From assembly GCA_017854535.1 (NCBI GenBank), contig JAFMHL010000014.1, positions 1-64,000 on the forward strand: a stretch of 64,000 bases of DNA, given 5' to 3'. The stretch is from Nitratireductor sp. (lineage in GTDB: Bacteria > Pseudomonadota > Alphaproteobacteria > Rhizobiales > Rhizobiaceae). Under the pieces are notes generated by a model, which saw nothing but the letters and a program-made list of their open reading frames with translations, did no database searches and was not told the DNA's origin. The position numbers and the translations under genes are program-made. Position 1 is the first letter of the stretch; each line of letters opens with the position of its first letter. This document shows positions 19,240 through 29,547 of the stretch, piece after piece.

Positions 19240-20036
19240 CACCAACAGAGATTCAAGCTGCTGCAGCCATGTTATTCGAGGCCGAGCAAAGTGGTGTTCA
19301 ATGCGGGTTGCTCAGCAGTGCTTTTCCAGCCATGACGTTGGATGAGGCTTATAAAGTTCAGGCGGCTCTGATCGATAAAAAACTAAACTCTGGCCGCTCT
19401 ATCATTGGTTGGAAAATTGGTTTGACCAGCCGGGCCATGCAACAGGCTTTGAATATTACAACACCTGATAGCGGCGTGTTGCTAGATGATATGCTTTTTA
19501 ACTCGGGAGACGTTATTGCCGCTGGGCGTTTTATCCAACCCCGTATTGAATCGGAAATCGCATTTGTGATGAAGCATGATTTGCAGGGTGATAGCGTTAC
19601 ACGCGAGCAGGTGATCTCTGCCACTGACTATGTTGTTCCAGCCCTTGAGATATTGGATACAAGAATTCTTCGCGCTGATCCCAAGACCGGTAAAGCACGA
19701 ATTATTGTCGATACGGTTTCAGACAATGCTGCCAATGCAGGCATTGTTCTGGGCAATGAAAAACACGCAATCCATGATCATGACCTGCGTTGGGTTGGCG
19801 CGATTGTAAAACGAGACGGGGTTGTTGAAGAAACAGGTCTTGGGGCAGGGGTTCTTGATGATCCGATAACTGGCATTGTTTGGCTGGTGAAACGACTTGC
19901 CCAATATGGAAACGGATTGAAAGCTGGCGAAATAGTCCTTTCCGGCTCGTTTATCCGACCACTCGAAGCGCCGTCAGGCAGCAAATTCGAAGCTGACTAT
20001 GGCATATTCGGTACGGTGGAACTTTCTTTCGAATAA
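19236..20036 (+). CDS. hpaH: 2-oxo-hept-4-ene-1,7-dioate hydratase
   Basis: The 266-residue protein is a 2-keto-4-pentenoate-hydratase family member. It contains IIGWKIGLTSRAMQQAL near residue 50, the metal-binding IQPRIESEIAFVMKHDLQ, and IVLSGSFIRPLEAPSGSKFEADYG at the C-terminus. It adds water to 2-oxohept-4-ene-1,7-dioate to give 4-hydroxy-2-oxoheptanedioate. That product normally goes to the aldolase HpaI, which is not in this window. It is the last gene of the operon, followed by a two-way terminator. Confidence 0.9.
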   Translation: MTPTEIQAAAAMLFEAEQSGVQCGLLSSAFPAMTLDEAYKVQAALIDKKLNSGRSIIGWKIGLTSRAMQQALNITTPDSGVLLDDMLFNSGDVIAAGRFIQPRIESEIAFVMKHDLQGDSVTREQVISATDYVVPALEILDTRILRADPKTGKARIIVDTVSDNAANAGIVLGNEKHAIHDHDLRWVGAIVKRDGVVEETGLGAGVLDDPITGIVWLVKRLAQYGNGLKAGEIVLSGSFIRPLEAPSGSKFEADYGIFGTVELSFE

Positions 20037-20037
20037 A

Positions 20038-20069
20038 AACGCCGTGCTTTATTTTGAAAGAGCGGCGTT
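20038..20069. terminator. Bidirectional terminator between hpaH and xylD
   Basis: The stem AACGCCG / CGGCGTT extends inward with GCT / AGC around a T bulge and a loop of about 12 bases. It is flanked by an A-run on the left and a T-rich stretch on the right, so it can stop transcription from both convergent genes. Confidence 0.75.
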
Positions 20070-20088
20070 CTTATTCTTACTATGTGTT

Positions 20089-21906
20089 TTAGTGGTTGTT
20101 TCTGGGCGTGCCCTTTTTCGCGATATCGCGGTAATTCGGTGCATCGCGTAAAACCATGCCTTCGCTAAGCGGCCCAACCTTTTCACGGAAATATTGCTGC
20201 CAAGGAGATTGGCTATCTGGCGATTTGTACCCGCCAGCCTTTTCCAGGGCTTTACGACGTTTATCAATCTCTGCATTTGAAATAAGCATGTCTGCCGTAC
20301 ATCTATTCAGATCAATACGGACTTTGTCACCAGATTTCAGCAATGCCAGACCACCGCCTGCGGCGGCTTCTGGTGACGCGTTCAAAATAGATGGTGACCC
20401 TGATGTGCCGGATTGACGACCATCGCCGACGCAGGCAAGCGCTGAAATGCCCTTCTTGATCAAATATGCAGGCGGGCGCATGTTCACAACTTCTGCTGCG
20501 CCAGGATAACCGATTGGCCCAGCGCCGCGCATAAATAAAACGCAATGTTCATCAATCTTGAGTTTTGGATCATCGATGCGATGATGAAAATCTTCAGGGC
20601 CGTCAAACACAACCGCGCGGCCTTCAAAAGCCATCGGATCTTTTGGATTGGAAAGATAGCGATCGTGAAACTCTTTGGAGATTACACTGGTTTTCATAAT
20701 AGCTGAATCAAACAGGTTGCCCTTGAGATTGATAAAGCCAGCGGCTTGTTTCATGGGCTCTTTGATAGTTTTGATAACTTCTGTGTTTTCAGAACGTTTT
20801 TTCGAGCAGTTTTGTCCAATGGTTTTGCCGTTGACTGTCTTTGCAGTTTTGTGCGGAAGAAGGCCTGATTTGATCATTTCCCCGATCACAGCAGGAACGC
20901 CCCCAGCGCGGTGATAATCCTCGCCAAGATATTCCCCTGCTGGCTGAAGATTTACGATCAATGGCACATCATGGCCGATTTTTTGCCAATCATCATTATC
21001 AAGCGCTACTCCGAGATGACGGGCAATTGCGTTCAAATGAATTGGGGCATTTGTCGAGCCGCCAATTGCAGAGTTAAAGGCTACAGCGTTTTCAAATGCT
21101 TCTCTGGTCATGATGTCTGAAGGCTTCAAATCCTCCCAAACCATTTCAACGATGCGTTTGCCTGTCTCGTAAGAAATCTGACCACGCTCGCGATAGGGCG
21201 CTGGGATAGCTGCGGAGCCAGGCAATTGCATGCCAAGGGCTTCGGCCAATGAATTCATGGTCGTTGCCGTTCCCATTGTATTGCAATAACCGACGGATGG
21301 TGCAGATGAGGAAACTAAATCTAAGAAGCCATCATTGTCGATTTCTCCAGTGGCCAACAATTGGCGCGCTTTCCAGACAATCGTTCCAGAGCCAGTACGT
21401 TCACCTCTAAAATATCCATTCAGCATTGGCCCAACGGAAAGGGCGATTGCTGGTATGTTTACAGTAGCGGCAGCCATCAGCAAAGCGGGTGTTGTTTTAT
21501 CGCAGCCGATGGTGAGAACGACACCATCAATTGGATAACCATATAATGTTTCAACCAAAGAAAGATATGCGAGGTTTCTATCGAGCATAGCCGTTGGGCG
21601 CTTGCCTGTTTCCTGAATCGGGTGAACCGGAATTTCAATAACAGTTCCGCCAGCGGCAATCACGCCGTCGCGGACTCTTTTTGCCAGTTCGATATGATGG
21701 CGGTTGCAGGGAGAAAGATCGGATCCGGTTTGGGCAATCGCGATAATTGGTTTTTTGGATTGCAATTCTTCTCTGGTCATTCCGTAATTAAGGTAACGCT
21801 CAAGGTATAAAGCGGTCATTTCCGGGTCGGCTGGATTGTCAAACCATTGACGCGAGCGCAAATCTTCCGGTTTTATTTTGTTCTTGCGTGATTTTTTCTC
21901 TGCCAT
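20089..21906 (-). CDS. xylD: IlvD/Edd-family sugar-acid dehydratase, D-xylonate dehydratase-like
   Basis: The 605-residue protein belongs to the iron-sulfur dehydratases. It closely follows the Caulobacter XylD pattern: [26 protein letters not shown]-type segment [60 protein letters not shown], and the ending TPRNNH. The three cysteines in SPCN, IGCDK and GYCNTMG are the expected cluster ligands. It would dehydrate D-xylonate, or a related aldonate, to a 2-keto-3-deoxy acid in the cytoplasm. Branched-chain dihydroxyacid dehydratase (ilvD) is less likely because of the N-terminal region and length. It converges on hpaH and has no sugar-pathway partners in view. Confidence 0.83.
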   Translation of the reverse strand: MAEKKSRKNKIKPEDLRSRQWFDNPADPEMTALYLERYLNYGMTREELQSKKPIIAIAQTGSDLSPCNRHHIELAKRVRDGVIAAGGTVIEIPVHPIQETGKRPTAMLDRNLAYLSLVETLYGYPIDGVVLTIGCDKTTPALLMAAATVNIPAIALSVGPMLNGYFRGERTGSGTIVWKARQLLATGEIDNDGFLDLVSSSAPSVGYCNTMGTATTMNSLAEALGMQLPGSAAIPAPYRERGQISYETGKRIVEMVWEDLKPSDIMTREAFENAVAFNSAIGGSTNAPIHLNAIARHLGVALDNDDWQKIGHDVPLIVNLQPAGEYLGEDYHRAGGVPAVIGEMIKSGLLPHKTAKTVNGKTIGQNCSKKRSENTEVIKTIKEPMKQAAGFINLKGNLFDSAIMKTSVISKEFHDRYLSNPKDPMAFEGRAVVFDGPEDFHHRIDDPKLKIDEHCVLFMRGAGPIGYPGAAEVVNMRPPAYLIKKGISALACVGDGRQSGTSGSPSILNASPEAAAGGGLALLKSGDKVRIDLNRCTADMLISNAEIDKRRKALEKAGGYKSPDSQSPWQQYFREKVGPLSEGMVLRDAPNYRDIAKKGTPRNNH

Positions 21907-22067
21907 GGGACCCTCGGTCGAATGAAATCGTTGTTAATTGAAAAAGCTTTTAATCCAGTAGTAGTTTTATTAATAAAGGTCGAATATCGCCGTGAATAGA
22001 TGCGTATGGAAGAAAAATGTAAACGGTTTCGGTTGATTTTTCTTGGTTACTGATTTGCACTCAATCC

Positions 22068-22097
22068 TTGACTCTTTTCCTAATTTCGATGTATGCA
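22068..22097 (+). promoter_or_regulatory. Candidate promoter upstream of rplU
   Basis: TTGACT at 22068-22073 and TATGCA at 22092-22097 are 18 bases apart. Initiation would fall near 22104, just before the hairpin at 22110. A second, weaker pair (TTGTCT ... ATATTC) lies further down, after the hairpin. The rest of the 349-base gap between xylD and rplU shows no ORF or recognised RNA. Confidence 0.4.
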
Positions 22098-22109
22098 CCC
22101 AGCAACTGT

Positions 22110-22140
22110 GGCGTAGGAGCTTCCTGCGCCCTGTTTTTTT
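22110..22140 (+). terminator. Orphan terminator/attenuator hairpin in the rplU leader
   Basis: The arms GGCGTAGGA and TCCTGCGCC enclose a 3-base loop (one T-G pair) and are followed by CTG and seven T. This is a textbook intrinsic terminator, but no plus-strand gene lies upstream. It sits 116 bases before the rplU start, so it may act as a leader attenuator or end a very short RNA. Confidence 0.7.
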
Positions 22141-22255
22141 GAGAGAATCAGATTTTGTCTGAGACATTTCAAACAAAATATTCCGACTGATAAAAAGACG
22201 GACAGCGCTTCTTTGAAGTGGTTAGATCCGGCATGAGCATTCGAAAGGAAATAAA

Positions 22256-22918
22256 ATGTTCGCAGTCATCAAAACCGGCGGAAAACAATATCGTGTTGTT
22301 GCCGATGATGTACTAAAAATAGAGAAAGTCGCTGGCGAAGCTGGCGATGTAGTAGAATTTGCTGAAGTGCTTGCTGTTGACAGCAATATCGGTGCACCGC
22401 TTGTTTCAGGTGCTATGGTCACAGCTGCAATTCTAGAGCAAGGCCGTGCCAAGAAAGTTATTTCTTTCAAGAAACGCCGCCGTCAGAATTCACAGCGCAC
22501 AAAAGGTCACCGTCAGCACCTTACAACTGTTCAGATTCTTGAAATCCTTACAGATGGTGCGAAGCCTTCGAAAAAAGCTCCTAAGCCAGCCGCAAAAGCT
22601 GAAAAGCCTGCTGCTGAAGACAAAAAAGAAGCAGCACCGAAAGCCGAAGCTAAAAAGGCAGCCCCTAAGAAGGAAACTGCCGCTGCTCCAGCAACAGCTG
22701 CTCCTTTGTTCACCGCACCTGCTGGTGAGCCGGATGATCTAACCAAGATCAAAGGTATCGGTCCAGTTGCAAAAGGTCAGCTTTACGATCAGGGCATTAC
22801 GACATTTGCTCAGGTAGCTGCACTTAGTGATGCTGATGTGGTGCGTATCGATGAAAATATGCCTTTTAGCGCAGAACAGATTTCTGATTGGCGCGAACAA
22901 GCCAAGGCAATGAAGTAA
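22256..22918 (+). CDS. rplU: Large-subunit ribosomal protein L21 with C-terminal extension
   Basis: Residues 1-100 are a normal bacterial L21 ([24 protein letters not shown], then [24 protein letters not shown]). About 120 residues follow that ordinary L21 (about 103 aa) lacks: a Lys/Ala/Pro-rich linker (about 105-155), then a helix-hairpin-helix-like module with [20 protein letters not shown] and a C-terminal helix. Such extensions are familiar in Rhizobiales L21. The ribosome site is AAAGGAAAT just upstream of the ATG. It is followed by rpmA, the universal partner. L21 binds 23S rRNA; the extension may contact RNA or another protein. Confidence 0.95.
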   Translation: MFAVIKTGGKQYRVVADDVLKIEKVAGEAGDVVEFAEVLAVDSNIGAPLVSGAMVTAAILEQGRAKKVISFKKRRRQNSQRTKGHRQHLTTVQILEILTDGAKPSKKAPKPAAKAEKPAAEDKKEAAPKAEAKKAAPKKETAAAPATAAPLFTAPAGEPDDLTKIKGIGPVAKGQLYDQGITTFAQVAALSDADVVRIDENMPFSAEQISDWREQAKAMK

Positions 22919-22992
22919 TCATTTGAATAATTGAAGTCTTTGTATGTTTGGGTGTAGGCTTAAAATACAAAGAACCAAGGAAGGATTTTAAA

Positions 22993-23247
22993 ATGGCACA
23001 TAAAAAAGCTGGTGGTTCATCCCGCAACGGTCGTGATTCGGCTGGTCAGCGTCTTGGTGTTAAGAAATTTGGCAATGAAGCTGTTATTCCGGGCAATATT
23101 CTTGTTCGTCAGCGCGGTACCAAGTTTCACCCGGGTCTAAATGTTGGCATGGGTAAAGACCACACTCTATTTGCATTGAGCGAAGGCGTTGTGAACTTTA
23201 CTGTTAAAGCCAATGGCCGCAGCTTCGTGAATGTTGAAGCAAAGTAA
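22993..23247 (+). CDS. rpmA: Large-subunit ribosomal protein L27
   Basis: The 84-residue protein begins [20 protein letters not shown], the standard L27 N-terminus that reaches the peptidyl-transferase centre, and continues with [18 protein letters not shown]. The start at 22993 follows an AAGGAAGGAT ribosome site; an upstream in-frame ATG at 22948 would add 15 non-conserved residues and is rejected. It is 74 bases downstream of rplU. Confidence 0.97.
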   Translation: MAHKKAGGSSRNGRDSAGQRLGVKKFGNEAVIPGNILVRQRGTKFHPGLNVGMGKDHTLFALSEGVVNFTVKANGRSFVNVEAK

Positions 23248-23291
23248 GTCGACAAATATAGTCGGCGTCTCGTGACCCGATTTGAGACTTT

Positions 23292-23328
23292 ATGGGGAGC
23301 GGGATACCGGCTCCCCATATTTTTTTAT
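23292..23328 (+). terminator. Rho-independent terminator after rplU-rpmA
   Basis: A perfect 9-bp stem (ATGGGGAGC at 23292-23300 with GCTCCCCAT at 23310-23318) encloses a 9-base loop and is followed by a run of seven T. Confidence 0.92.
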
Positions 23329-23458
23329 GCGATCCATCTGATTGTCACTTAAATTTCGTGATAAGATGCGAATCGATAGGGGAATGATGAATACCCAATC
23401 ACTGGACGGTGCCGAATTTCGGAGAACCCGCCGCCTTTGAAAAATCTGGACAAATGTT

Positions 23459-24049
23459 ATGACTGCCTTGAGAACGGAAAATTTGGAAACAGCGCTGTTT
23501 TTGGACACGCCCTTGATTTCTACCGAACGTCTTGTGCTTCGTCCGCCACATGTGGTCGATGCGGAGCAGATGGCTGTCTTGGCTAACAACATCAACATTG
23601 CTCGTATGCTGGCGCATATGCCTCATCCCTATACCATAGCGGATGCTGAAAAGTTTATTACCAATGCTCAGCAGAACATTGGTCGTGCTTGTATATATTC
23701 AATCACAGAAGCAGAAACCGGCCAATTGATTGGCGTCGGCAGCCTGCATGAAACCCCAGAGGATAGTGAGCCTCATATGGGTTACTGGATTGGCGAACCT
23801 TATTGGGGCAAGGGATATGCATCTGAGGCGGCACGCGGTTTGGTTGATTTGTATTTTAAGGTAACCAATCGCCCAATATTGCTTGTTTCAGCCCGCGTTA
23901 ACAACGAAGCGTCTAAAAAAGTCATTCGCAAATGCGGTGGCAAACATATTGGATCCAGCCAGGCAGTTCACCCGCTTTTGGGCGAAACACAGCATCTAGA
24001 TCATTTTGAAATCACCCGCGAAAGCTGGATGGGCGAAGTAGCCGCTTAA
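23459..24049 (+). CDS. GNAT acetyltransferase, RimJ/RimL-like
   Basis: The 196-residue protein opens with [23 protein letters not shown], typical of the RimJ/RimL GNAT subgroup. It carries the acetyl-CoA binding motif A region [28 protein letters not shown] and ends with [19 protein letters not shown]. It would acetylate a protein N-terminus or a small amine. Its place between rpmA and obgE is conserved in Rhizobiales, which hints at a ribosome-related substrate, but that is inference. The upstream ribosome site is weak. Confidence 0.82.
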   Translation: MTALRTENLETALFLDTPLISTERLVLRPPHVVDAEQMAVLANNINIARMLAHMPHPYTIADAEKFITNAQQNIGRACIYSITEAETGQLIGVGSLHETPEDSEPHMGYWIGEPYWGKGYASEAARGLVDLYFKVTNRPILLVSARVNNEASKKVIRKCGGKHIGSSQAVHPLLGETQHLDHFEITRESWMGEVAA

Positions 24050-24078
24050 AGCGCTTTGCCATTATATCGGACTCGATT

Positions 24079-25122
24079 ATGAAATTTCTGGATCAGGCTA
24101 AAATTTATACCCGCTCTGGAAATGGTGGGGCCGGGGCTGTCTCGTTTCTTCGTCAAAAATATCAAGAGTTTGGCGGACCTGACGGCGGAAATGGCGGCAA
24201 GGGCGGCGATATTTGGCTTGAAGCGGTTCAAGGCCTCAATACTTTGATCGATTACCGTTATCAGCAACATTTCAAAGCCGGCACTGGTGTTCATGGGATG
24301 GGTCGTAATCGTGACGGGCGCAAAGGCGACGACATTACGCTGAAAATTCCAGTTGGAACGCAAATCTATGAAGAAGATAACGAAACGCTGGTTGCCGATT
24401 TAACTCATGAGGGACAGCGCTTCTTATTGTCCAAAGGTGGCAATGGTGGTTTTGGAAACTCCTATTTTACTACCTCGACTAACCAAGCGCCGCGGCGCGC
24501 CAATCCCGGTCTGGAAGGCATTGAGCGCACAATATGGCTTCGTTTGAAGCTCATTGCCGACGCAGGTTTACTGGGTCTACCCAATGCAGGGAAATCGACT
24601 TTCCTGGCAACTGTAACACGGGCGAAGCCAAAAATTGCGGACTACCCGTTTACAACGCTTCATCCTAATTTGGGTGTTACGTCTATTGATGGACGTGAAT
24701 TTGTTATAGCTGATATTCCTGGCCTTATTGAAGGGGCCCATGAAGGCGTAGGCATTGGAGACCGTTTTCTTGGCCATGTGGAGCGCACAAATGTGCTGCT
24801 GCATTTGGTGTCAGCGCAAGAAGAAGATGTGGTTGCAGCTTACACCACTGTACGAAATGAAATCGAAGCCTATGGCAATGAGCTTGCGGATAAGACCGAA
24901 ATATTGGCGCTTTCTCAATGCGATATTCTGCAAAAAGATGAGCGTAATGAGAAACTGAAAGCCTTGAAGGAAGTATCCGGCAAAATGCCGATGATTTTGT
25001 CTTCAGCCACCCGCGAAGGTGTGGATGAGGTTTTGCGGGCGCTTGCGGTTGAAGTTTACAATTTGCGCGAGGCCAGCGAAAACTTTGATGGCGAAGATAG
25101 CGAGCGTTGGAGCCCTTTGTAA
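24079..25122 (+). CDS. obgE: Obg-family GTPase
   Basis: The 347-residue ribosome-assembly GTPase has the glycine-rich Obg fold ([42 protein letters not shown]). A G domain follows, with P-loop GLPNAGKST, switch region [12 protein letters not shown], DxxG in [25 protein letters not shown] and SQCD as the guanine-specificity motif (normally NKxD). The C-terminal OCT domain is absent, as in most alphaproteobacterial CgtA proteins. The stop overlaps the proB start by one base. Confidence 0.95.
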   Translation: MKFLDQAKIYTRSGNGGAGAVSFLRQKYQEFGGPDGGNGGKGGDIWLEAVQGLNTLIDYRYQQHFKAGTGVHGMGRNRDGRKGDDITLKIPVGTQIYEEDNETLVADLTHEGQRFLLSKGGNGGFGNSYFTTSTNQAPRRANPGLEGIERTIWLRLKLIADAGLLGLPNAGKSTFLATVTRAKPKIADYPFTTLHPNLGVTSIDGREFVIADIPGLIEGAHEGVGIGDRFLGHVERTNVLLHLVSAQEEDVVAAYTTVRNEIEAYGNELADKTEILALSQCDILQKDERNEKLKALKEVSGKMPMILSSATREGVDEVLRALAVEVYNLREASENFDGEDSERWSPL

Positions 25123-26270
25123 TGGCTCGAACTAACGATCGGCTGAAACCTTATAAACGAATTGTCATCAAGATCGGTTCTTCTCTGCTGGTCGATCGCA
25201 CTAGCGGGCTAAAAGCTGCGTGGCTGCAATCCTTAGGGGACGATGTTGGCGCATTACGTGACGCTGGCCATGAAGTTTTAATTGTATCATCTGGCGCTAT
25301 CGCCCTTGGGCGCGGGTTGCTTGGTCTAAAATCAGGCCCTTTGAAACTTGAAGAAAGCCAGGCTTCAGCCGCGGCAGGGCAAATTGCTTTATCGCGTGCT
25401 TATGTTGATGTGCTTGGAAAGCATGACTTGCAAGCCGGGCAAATTTTGCTGACTTTGAGTGATACGGAAACACGTCGGCGGTATTTAAACGCCAGAGCTA
25501 CAATTGATACGCTGCTTAGGCTCGGAGCGGTTCCGATTATCAATGAAAATGATACGGTTGCCACATCTGAAATTCGTTATGGCGATAATGACCGATTGGC
25601 TGCACGTGTGGCCACGATGATGGCTAGCGATTTGCTGATTCTGTTTTCTGACATTGACGGATTATATACTGCGCCACCCAATGATGATCCCAATGCAAAA
25701 TTGATCGAACATATTGACCGGATTACCCCAGAAATTGAGGCAATGGCTGGTGATGCAGGTACTGAGTTATCGCGCGGTGGAATGGTTACAAAGATAGAGG
25801 CTGGGAAAATTGCAACAGCTGGAGGTACCACGATGGTTATTGCCTCAGGAAAGACACTCAATCCCATTTCTGCTCTGCGCAACGGCGGTAAATCCAGTTG
25901 GTTCAAGGCAAATGGCACGCCAGTCACATCACGGAAAAAATGGATAGCAGGACAATTGGAAGTGGCAGGTCAACTCCATCTTGATGCTGGGGCTGAAAAG
26001 GCGCTTCGTAGCGGGAAGAGCTTACTGCCTGCTGGGGTCAAACAGGTTTCTGGAATCTTTGATCGCGGAGATATTGTAGGTCTGGTTAACCCGCAAGGAC
26101 AAGAAATCGGGCGCGGACTGGTTGCCTATGATTACAAACATGCCCAAACTATTTGTGGTAAACAAAGCGCTGATATTGCAAGATTGCTGGGATTTGAAGG
26201 CCGAAGTGAAATGGTTCACCGGGATGATCTGGCGCTAAAACCTTCTAGTCAAAATCTGTCTGAAAGTTAA
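25122..26270 (+). CDS. proB: Glutamate 5-kinase
   Basis: The 382-residue enzyme catalyses ATP-dependent phosphorylation of glutamate, the first step of proline synthesis. The amino-acid kinase domain shows [45 protein letters not shown] and the region [23 protein letters not shown] domain follows (about residues 275-360). The ATG at 25122 overlaps the obgE stop (TAATG). It is followed by proA. Confidence 0.95.
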   Translation: MARTNDRLKPYKRIVIKIGSSLLVDRTSGLKAAWLQSLGDDVGALRDAGHEVLIVSSGAIALGRGLLGLKSGPLKLEESQASAAAGQIALSRAYVDVLGKHDLQAGQILLTLSDTETRRRYLNARATIDTLLRLGAVPIINENDTVATSEIRYGDNDRLAARVATMMASDLLILFSDIDGLYTAPPNDDPNAKLIEHIDRITPEIEAMAGDAGTELSRGGMVTKIEAGKIATAGGTTMVIASGKTLNPISALRNGGKSSWFKANGTPVTSRKKWIAGQLEVAGQLHLDAGAEKALRSGKSLLPAGVKQVSGIFDRGDIVGLVNPQGQEIGRGLVAYDYKHAQTICGKQSADIARLLGFEGRSEMVHRDDLALKPSSQNLSES

Positions 26271-26283
26271 GTTGAAGTTCGAG

Positions 26284-27573
26284 ATGAATACTATATCTGA
26301 AACAAAAATGATTGATGATCTGCCAAAGATGATGGCTGAAATGGGTCTTGCTGCCAAACAGGCTGCCCGCCAATTGGCTGCTGCATCTGCAGAACGAAAA
26401 CATGCGGCACTTATCGCCATGGTCGAGGCGCTTTGGAAAAATCGTGCTGCAATTTTGAAAGCCAATGCACTTGATATGACTGCAGCAAAACAAGCAGGCA
26501 TTTCAGGTTCGTTTCTTGATCGTCTTGAGTTGAATAAAGAACGTATTCAAGGCATGTGTGATGGTATTCGGGCTATTGCCGATTTGCCTGACCCTGTGGG
26601 TTCTATCATTGCTGAATGGGACCGCCCGAACGGATTGCATATTGAACGGGTAAGAACGCCGCTTGGTGTTATCGGCGTTATCTTTGAAAGCCGTCCGAAT
26701 GTAACTGCTGATGCTGGGGCATTGTGTTTGAAAGCTGGTAATGCGGTTATTTTGCGTGGCGGATCCGACTCTTACCATTCGTCGAATGCTATTCATGTGT
26801 GCCTTGAAAAAGGGCTCGAAGCTGCAAACCTTCCCAAGCAAGCTATACAGATTGTGCCAACCACGGACCGGGCAGCAGTTGGTGAAATGCTGAAAGGACT
26901 AGGCGGAACGATTGATGTAATTGTGCCGCGAGGTGGCAAGGGTTTGGTGGGCCGCGTGCAAGCAGAAGCGCGGGTCCCGGTTTTTGCCCATCTTGAAGGG
27001 CTCTGCCATCTTTATATCGATAAGAGTGCCGATCTTGACATGGCCGTCTCCATAAGTGTGAACGCGAAAATGCGGCGTACAGGCATTTGCGGCTCCGCTG
27101 AAACCTTGCTGATGGATCGTGCGATTAGCGACAGCCATTTGATCCCTGTTTTGGAAGCACTAGACAAAGCAGGCTGTGAAATTCGTGCCACAGACGAAGT
27201 TTGCGCTTTGTTTGGGAAGGCTGTCGTTGCAAAAGATACAGATTGGTCAACAGAATATCTGGCGCCGATTATATCCGTAAAGCTGGTCGATGGCATTGAT
27301 GGTGCCATAGGTCATATCAACCAGTGGTCTTCAAGCCATACGGAAGCTGTGATCGCAGAAGATGCAAGCGTGGTTGAGCGGTTCTTTAATGAAATTGATT
27401 CGGCGATTTTACTTCATAATGCCTCAACACAATTTGCTGATGGTGGTGAATTTGGCATGGGTGGTGAAATCGGAATTGCCACTGGTAAAATGCATGCGCG
27501 CGGTCCAGTTGGCGTCGAACAATTGACCAGCTTTAAATATCGTGTTCGTGGCAATGGTCAGGTCAGGGCCTAA
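26284..27573 (+). CDS. proA: Gamma-glutamyl phosphate reductase
   Basis: The enzyme of about 429 residues makes glutamate-5-semialdehyde from the ProB product with NADPH. Motifs include [43 protein letters not shown] and the catalytic Cys in [14 protein letters not shown]. The C-terminus [25 protein letters not shown] is typical. The start is uncertain: the ATG at 26284 is favoured over a TTG at 26272, and an ATG at 26308 is also possible. It lies directly after proB. Confidence 0.95.
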   Translation: MNTISETKMIDDLPKMMAEMGLAAKQAARQLAAASAERKHAALIAMVEALWKNRAAILKANALDMTAAKQAGISGSFLDRLELNKERIQGMCDGIRAIADLPDPVGSIIAEWDRPNGLHIERVRTPLGVIGVIFESRPNVTADAGALCLKAGNAVILRGGSDSYHSSNAIHVCLEKGLEAANLPKQAIQIVPTTDRAAVGEMLKGLGGTIDVIVPRGGKGLVGRVQAEARVPVFAHLEGLCHLYIDKSADLDMAVSISVNAKMRRTGICGSAETLLMDRAISDSHLIPVLEALDKAGCEIRATDEVCALFGKAVVAKDTDWSTEYLAPIISVKLVDGIDGAIGHINQWSSSHTEAVIAEDASVVERFFNEIDSAILLHNASTQFADGGEFGMGGEIGIATGKMHARGPVGVEQLTSFKYRVRGNGQVRA

Positions 27574-27576
27574 TTT

Positions 27577-28218
27577 TTGGAACGCAACCCTAATTCAGAT
27601 GATTCAATCTTATTGCGTGATGCAATGCGGTTTCCTTATGTGGAAGATGGTCAAAGTGTTGGGTTGTTTGGAGGTTCGTTTAACCCGCCGCATCAGGGGC
27701 ATGTTCATGTCAGCGAGACAGCGTTAAGGCGTGGTCAGTTGGATCAGGTTTGGTGGCTGGTTACACCGGGAAACCCGTTGAAAGATCATTCAGAACTTGA
27801 GCCATTAGCAACGCGTATTCGAAAGTGTCATGAGATAATTGGTCATCCGAATGTCAAAGTCACAGCTTTTGAAGCGCGGTATCACTTGAATTATACGCAA
27901 GAAACCTTGCGGCTGCTGAAGACGCTGAAACCCAATGTGAAGTTTGTCTGGCTTATGGGCGCTGACAATCTGGCCTCTTTTCACAAGTGGCAGAACTGGG
28001 AAAAAATTGCAGCCATGATGCCAATCATGGTGATCGATAGGCCCGGCTCCACCTTATCCTATCGTTCTGCAAGGGCCGCTATTGCTCTTTCGCGCTATCG
28101 AGTAGATGAAAGCGACGCTGAATTGTTGGCCAATATAAAGCCTCCGGCGTGGACATTTATTCATGGGCCACGATCCTCACTCTCATCGACCGCAATTCGG
28201 CGCGCTAAGAAAGTTTAA
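27577..28218 (+). CDS. nadD: Nicotinate-nucleotide adenylyltransferase
   Basis: The enzyme transfers AMP to nicotinate mononucleotide in NAD synthesis. The nucleotidyltransferase motif GLFGGSFNPPHQGH is at the N-terminus, WWLVTPGNPLKDH follows, and the closing SSLSSTAIRRAKK corresponds to the ISSTxIR motif. The start is not certain: a TTG at 27577 gives 213 residues, and an ATG at 27625 just before VEDGQSVGLFGG gives 197. Neither has a strong ribosome site. It sits 3 bases after proA and before rsfS. Confidence 0.93.
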   Translation: MERNPNSDDSILLRDAMRFPYVEDGQSVGLFGGSFNPPHQGHVHVSETALRRGQLDQVWWLVTPGNPLKDHSELEPLATRIRKCHEIIGHPNVKVTAFEARYHLNYTQETLRLLKTLKPNVKFVWLMGADNLASFHKWQNWEKIAAMMPIMVIDRPGSTLSYRSARAAIALSRYRVDESDAELLANIKPPAWTFIHGPRSSLSSTAIRRAKKV

Positions 28219-28399
28219 GCAATAGAACTATGTGGTAAAGAAAGTGAATGTGATCCTTCGCTAATCATTGCCTTGCAGGTTTATTTCTTGCGAGAATCCA
28301 TGTAAATTGAAGTTCAAAGTCCAAGTGGATGATTTATACAGTCGCAATCAAGCTCACGGTTTTCCAACGATTAGTTCTGGAAGCCTGAGAGCAAAATAT

Positions 28400-28822
28400 G
28401 TGAGAAACAAGCTGACCAATATTCAACAAGCAGGAAGCGCTTCAAAAAGTGCAAAATCGCAAACCTCAAAAGCCGTACCCTATTCGGCAGAAGATGTTCT
28501 TAAAACAGTGACAGAAAGCCTTGATGATTCAAAGGCTGAGAACTCCAACACTATCAGCATCAAGGGTAAATCGGCACTTGGTGATTATATGGTTGTAACA
28601 TCAGGCCGATCGCACCGCCATGTGGCCGCGATTGCAGATCATTTGCTCCGGGAATTGAAAAGCAAAGGCTTTGGGCCCTTAAAGATTGAAGGTCAACAAG
28701 CTGCTGACTGGATATTGATCGATACCGGCGACATCATTATTCACGTCTTTCGCCCTGAGGTCCGTGATTTTTATGCCATTGAAAAAATGTGGTCTATGCC
28801 GGATCAAACGGAACAACACTAA
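28400..28822 (+). CDS. rsfS: Ribosomal silencing factor RsfS
   Basis: The C-terminal 105 residues are a clear RsfS (Iojap/RsfA) domain: DSKAENSNTISIKGKSALGDYMVVTSGRSHRHV is split by the usual turn, then QQAADWILIDTGDIIIHVFRPEVRDFYAIEKMW. The factor binds L14 and blocks subunit joining during starvation. A GTG at 28400 gives about 140 residues, the usual length; a longer frame back to 28268 has no conserved content. The order nadD-rsfS-rlmH is typical. Confidence 0.92.
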   Translation: MRNKLTNIQQAGSASKSAKSQTSKAVPYSAEDVLKTVTESLDDSKAENSNTISIKGKSALGDYMVVTSGRSHRHVAAIADHLLRELKSKGFGPLKIEGQQAADWILIDTGDIIIHVFRPEVRDFYAIEKMWSMPDQTEQH

Positions 28823-28894
28823 TACCTGAAAAACTTTGCCGGGTTGGATAAGTCTAAATCGGTTCACGGCTAGGTATCTATAGGCCTTATTCTT

Positions 28895-29377
28895 ATGCGA
28901 CTTTCCCTTCTTGCGATTGGTAAAATGAAGAAGGGCCCTGAAACCGACCTGTTGGAACGCTATCTGGATCGGGCAGAGAAAGCCGGAAAGCAATTGGGTA
29001 TATCTAGCGTTGCCATGATTGAGCATTCTGAAAGCAGGGCTGCTAGTGTTGAGTTGCGTAAAGGTGAGGAAGCAAAGCTACTGGTTGGCGCGGCCAAACC
29101 GGGCGCTTTTATTATTGCTTTGGATGAACACGGAAAAGACATTGGATCTGCGGATTTGGCGGAACTTGCACGGGGCAATATGGAAAATGCAGTTCCGGAA
29201 ATGGCATTTGTTATCGGTGGACCAGATGGACATGGCCAAGAGATTTTGCAATCAGCCAATCTTGTTTTGCGCATGGGAAAAATGACTTGGCCACATCAGT
29301 TGGCGCGCGTGATGCTTGCAGAACAGCTATATCGCTCCATAACTATATTATCAGGACATCCGTATCATCGAGTTTGA
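28895..29377 (+). CDS. rlmH: 23S rRNA pseudouridine-1915 N3-methyltransferase
   Basis: The 160-residue SPOUT-fold methyltransferase begins MRLSLLAIGKMKKGPE. It has the SAM-binding knot residues FVIGGPDGHGQEI and the conserved C-terminus WPHQLARVMLAEQLYRSITILSGHPYHR. It methylates position 1915 of helix 69 in 70S ribosomes. Confidence 0.96.
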   Translation: MRLSLLAIGKMKKGPETDLLERYLDRAEKAGKQLGISSVAMIEHSESRAASVELRKGEEAKLLVGAAKPGAFIIALDEHGKDIGSADLAELARGNMENAVPEMAFVIGGPDGHGQEILQSANLVLRMGKMTWPHQLARVMLAEQLYRSITILSGHPYHRV

Positions 29378-29547
29378 TGAATTTGATATCCAGTCGGTTT
29401 GCAGCAATGAATGATTGCGGCAAATGTGATAGATCTGTTTAACGTGCTGGCGAATCAGCAGAAAATACAATTACCGGACGATTCGTGCTGGTATTTGAAG
29501 GCATAATTAGTTTGTTGGCGACTAAGCATATCAGTTTTTTCAACAAT

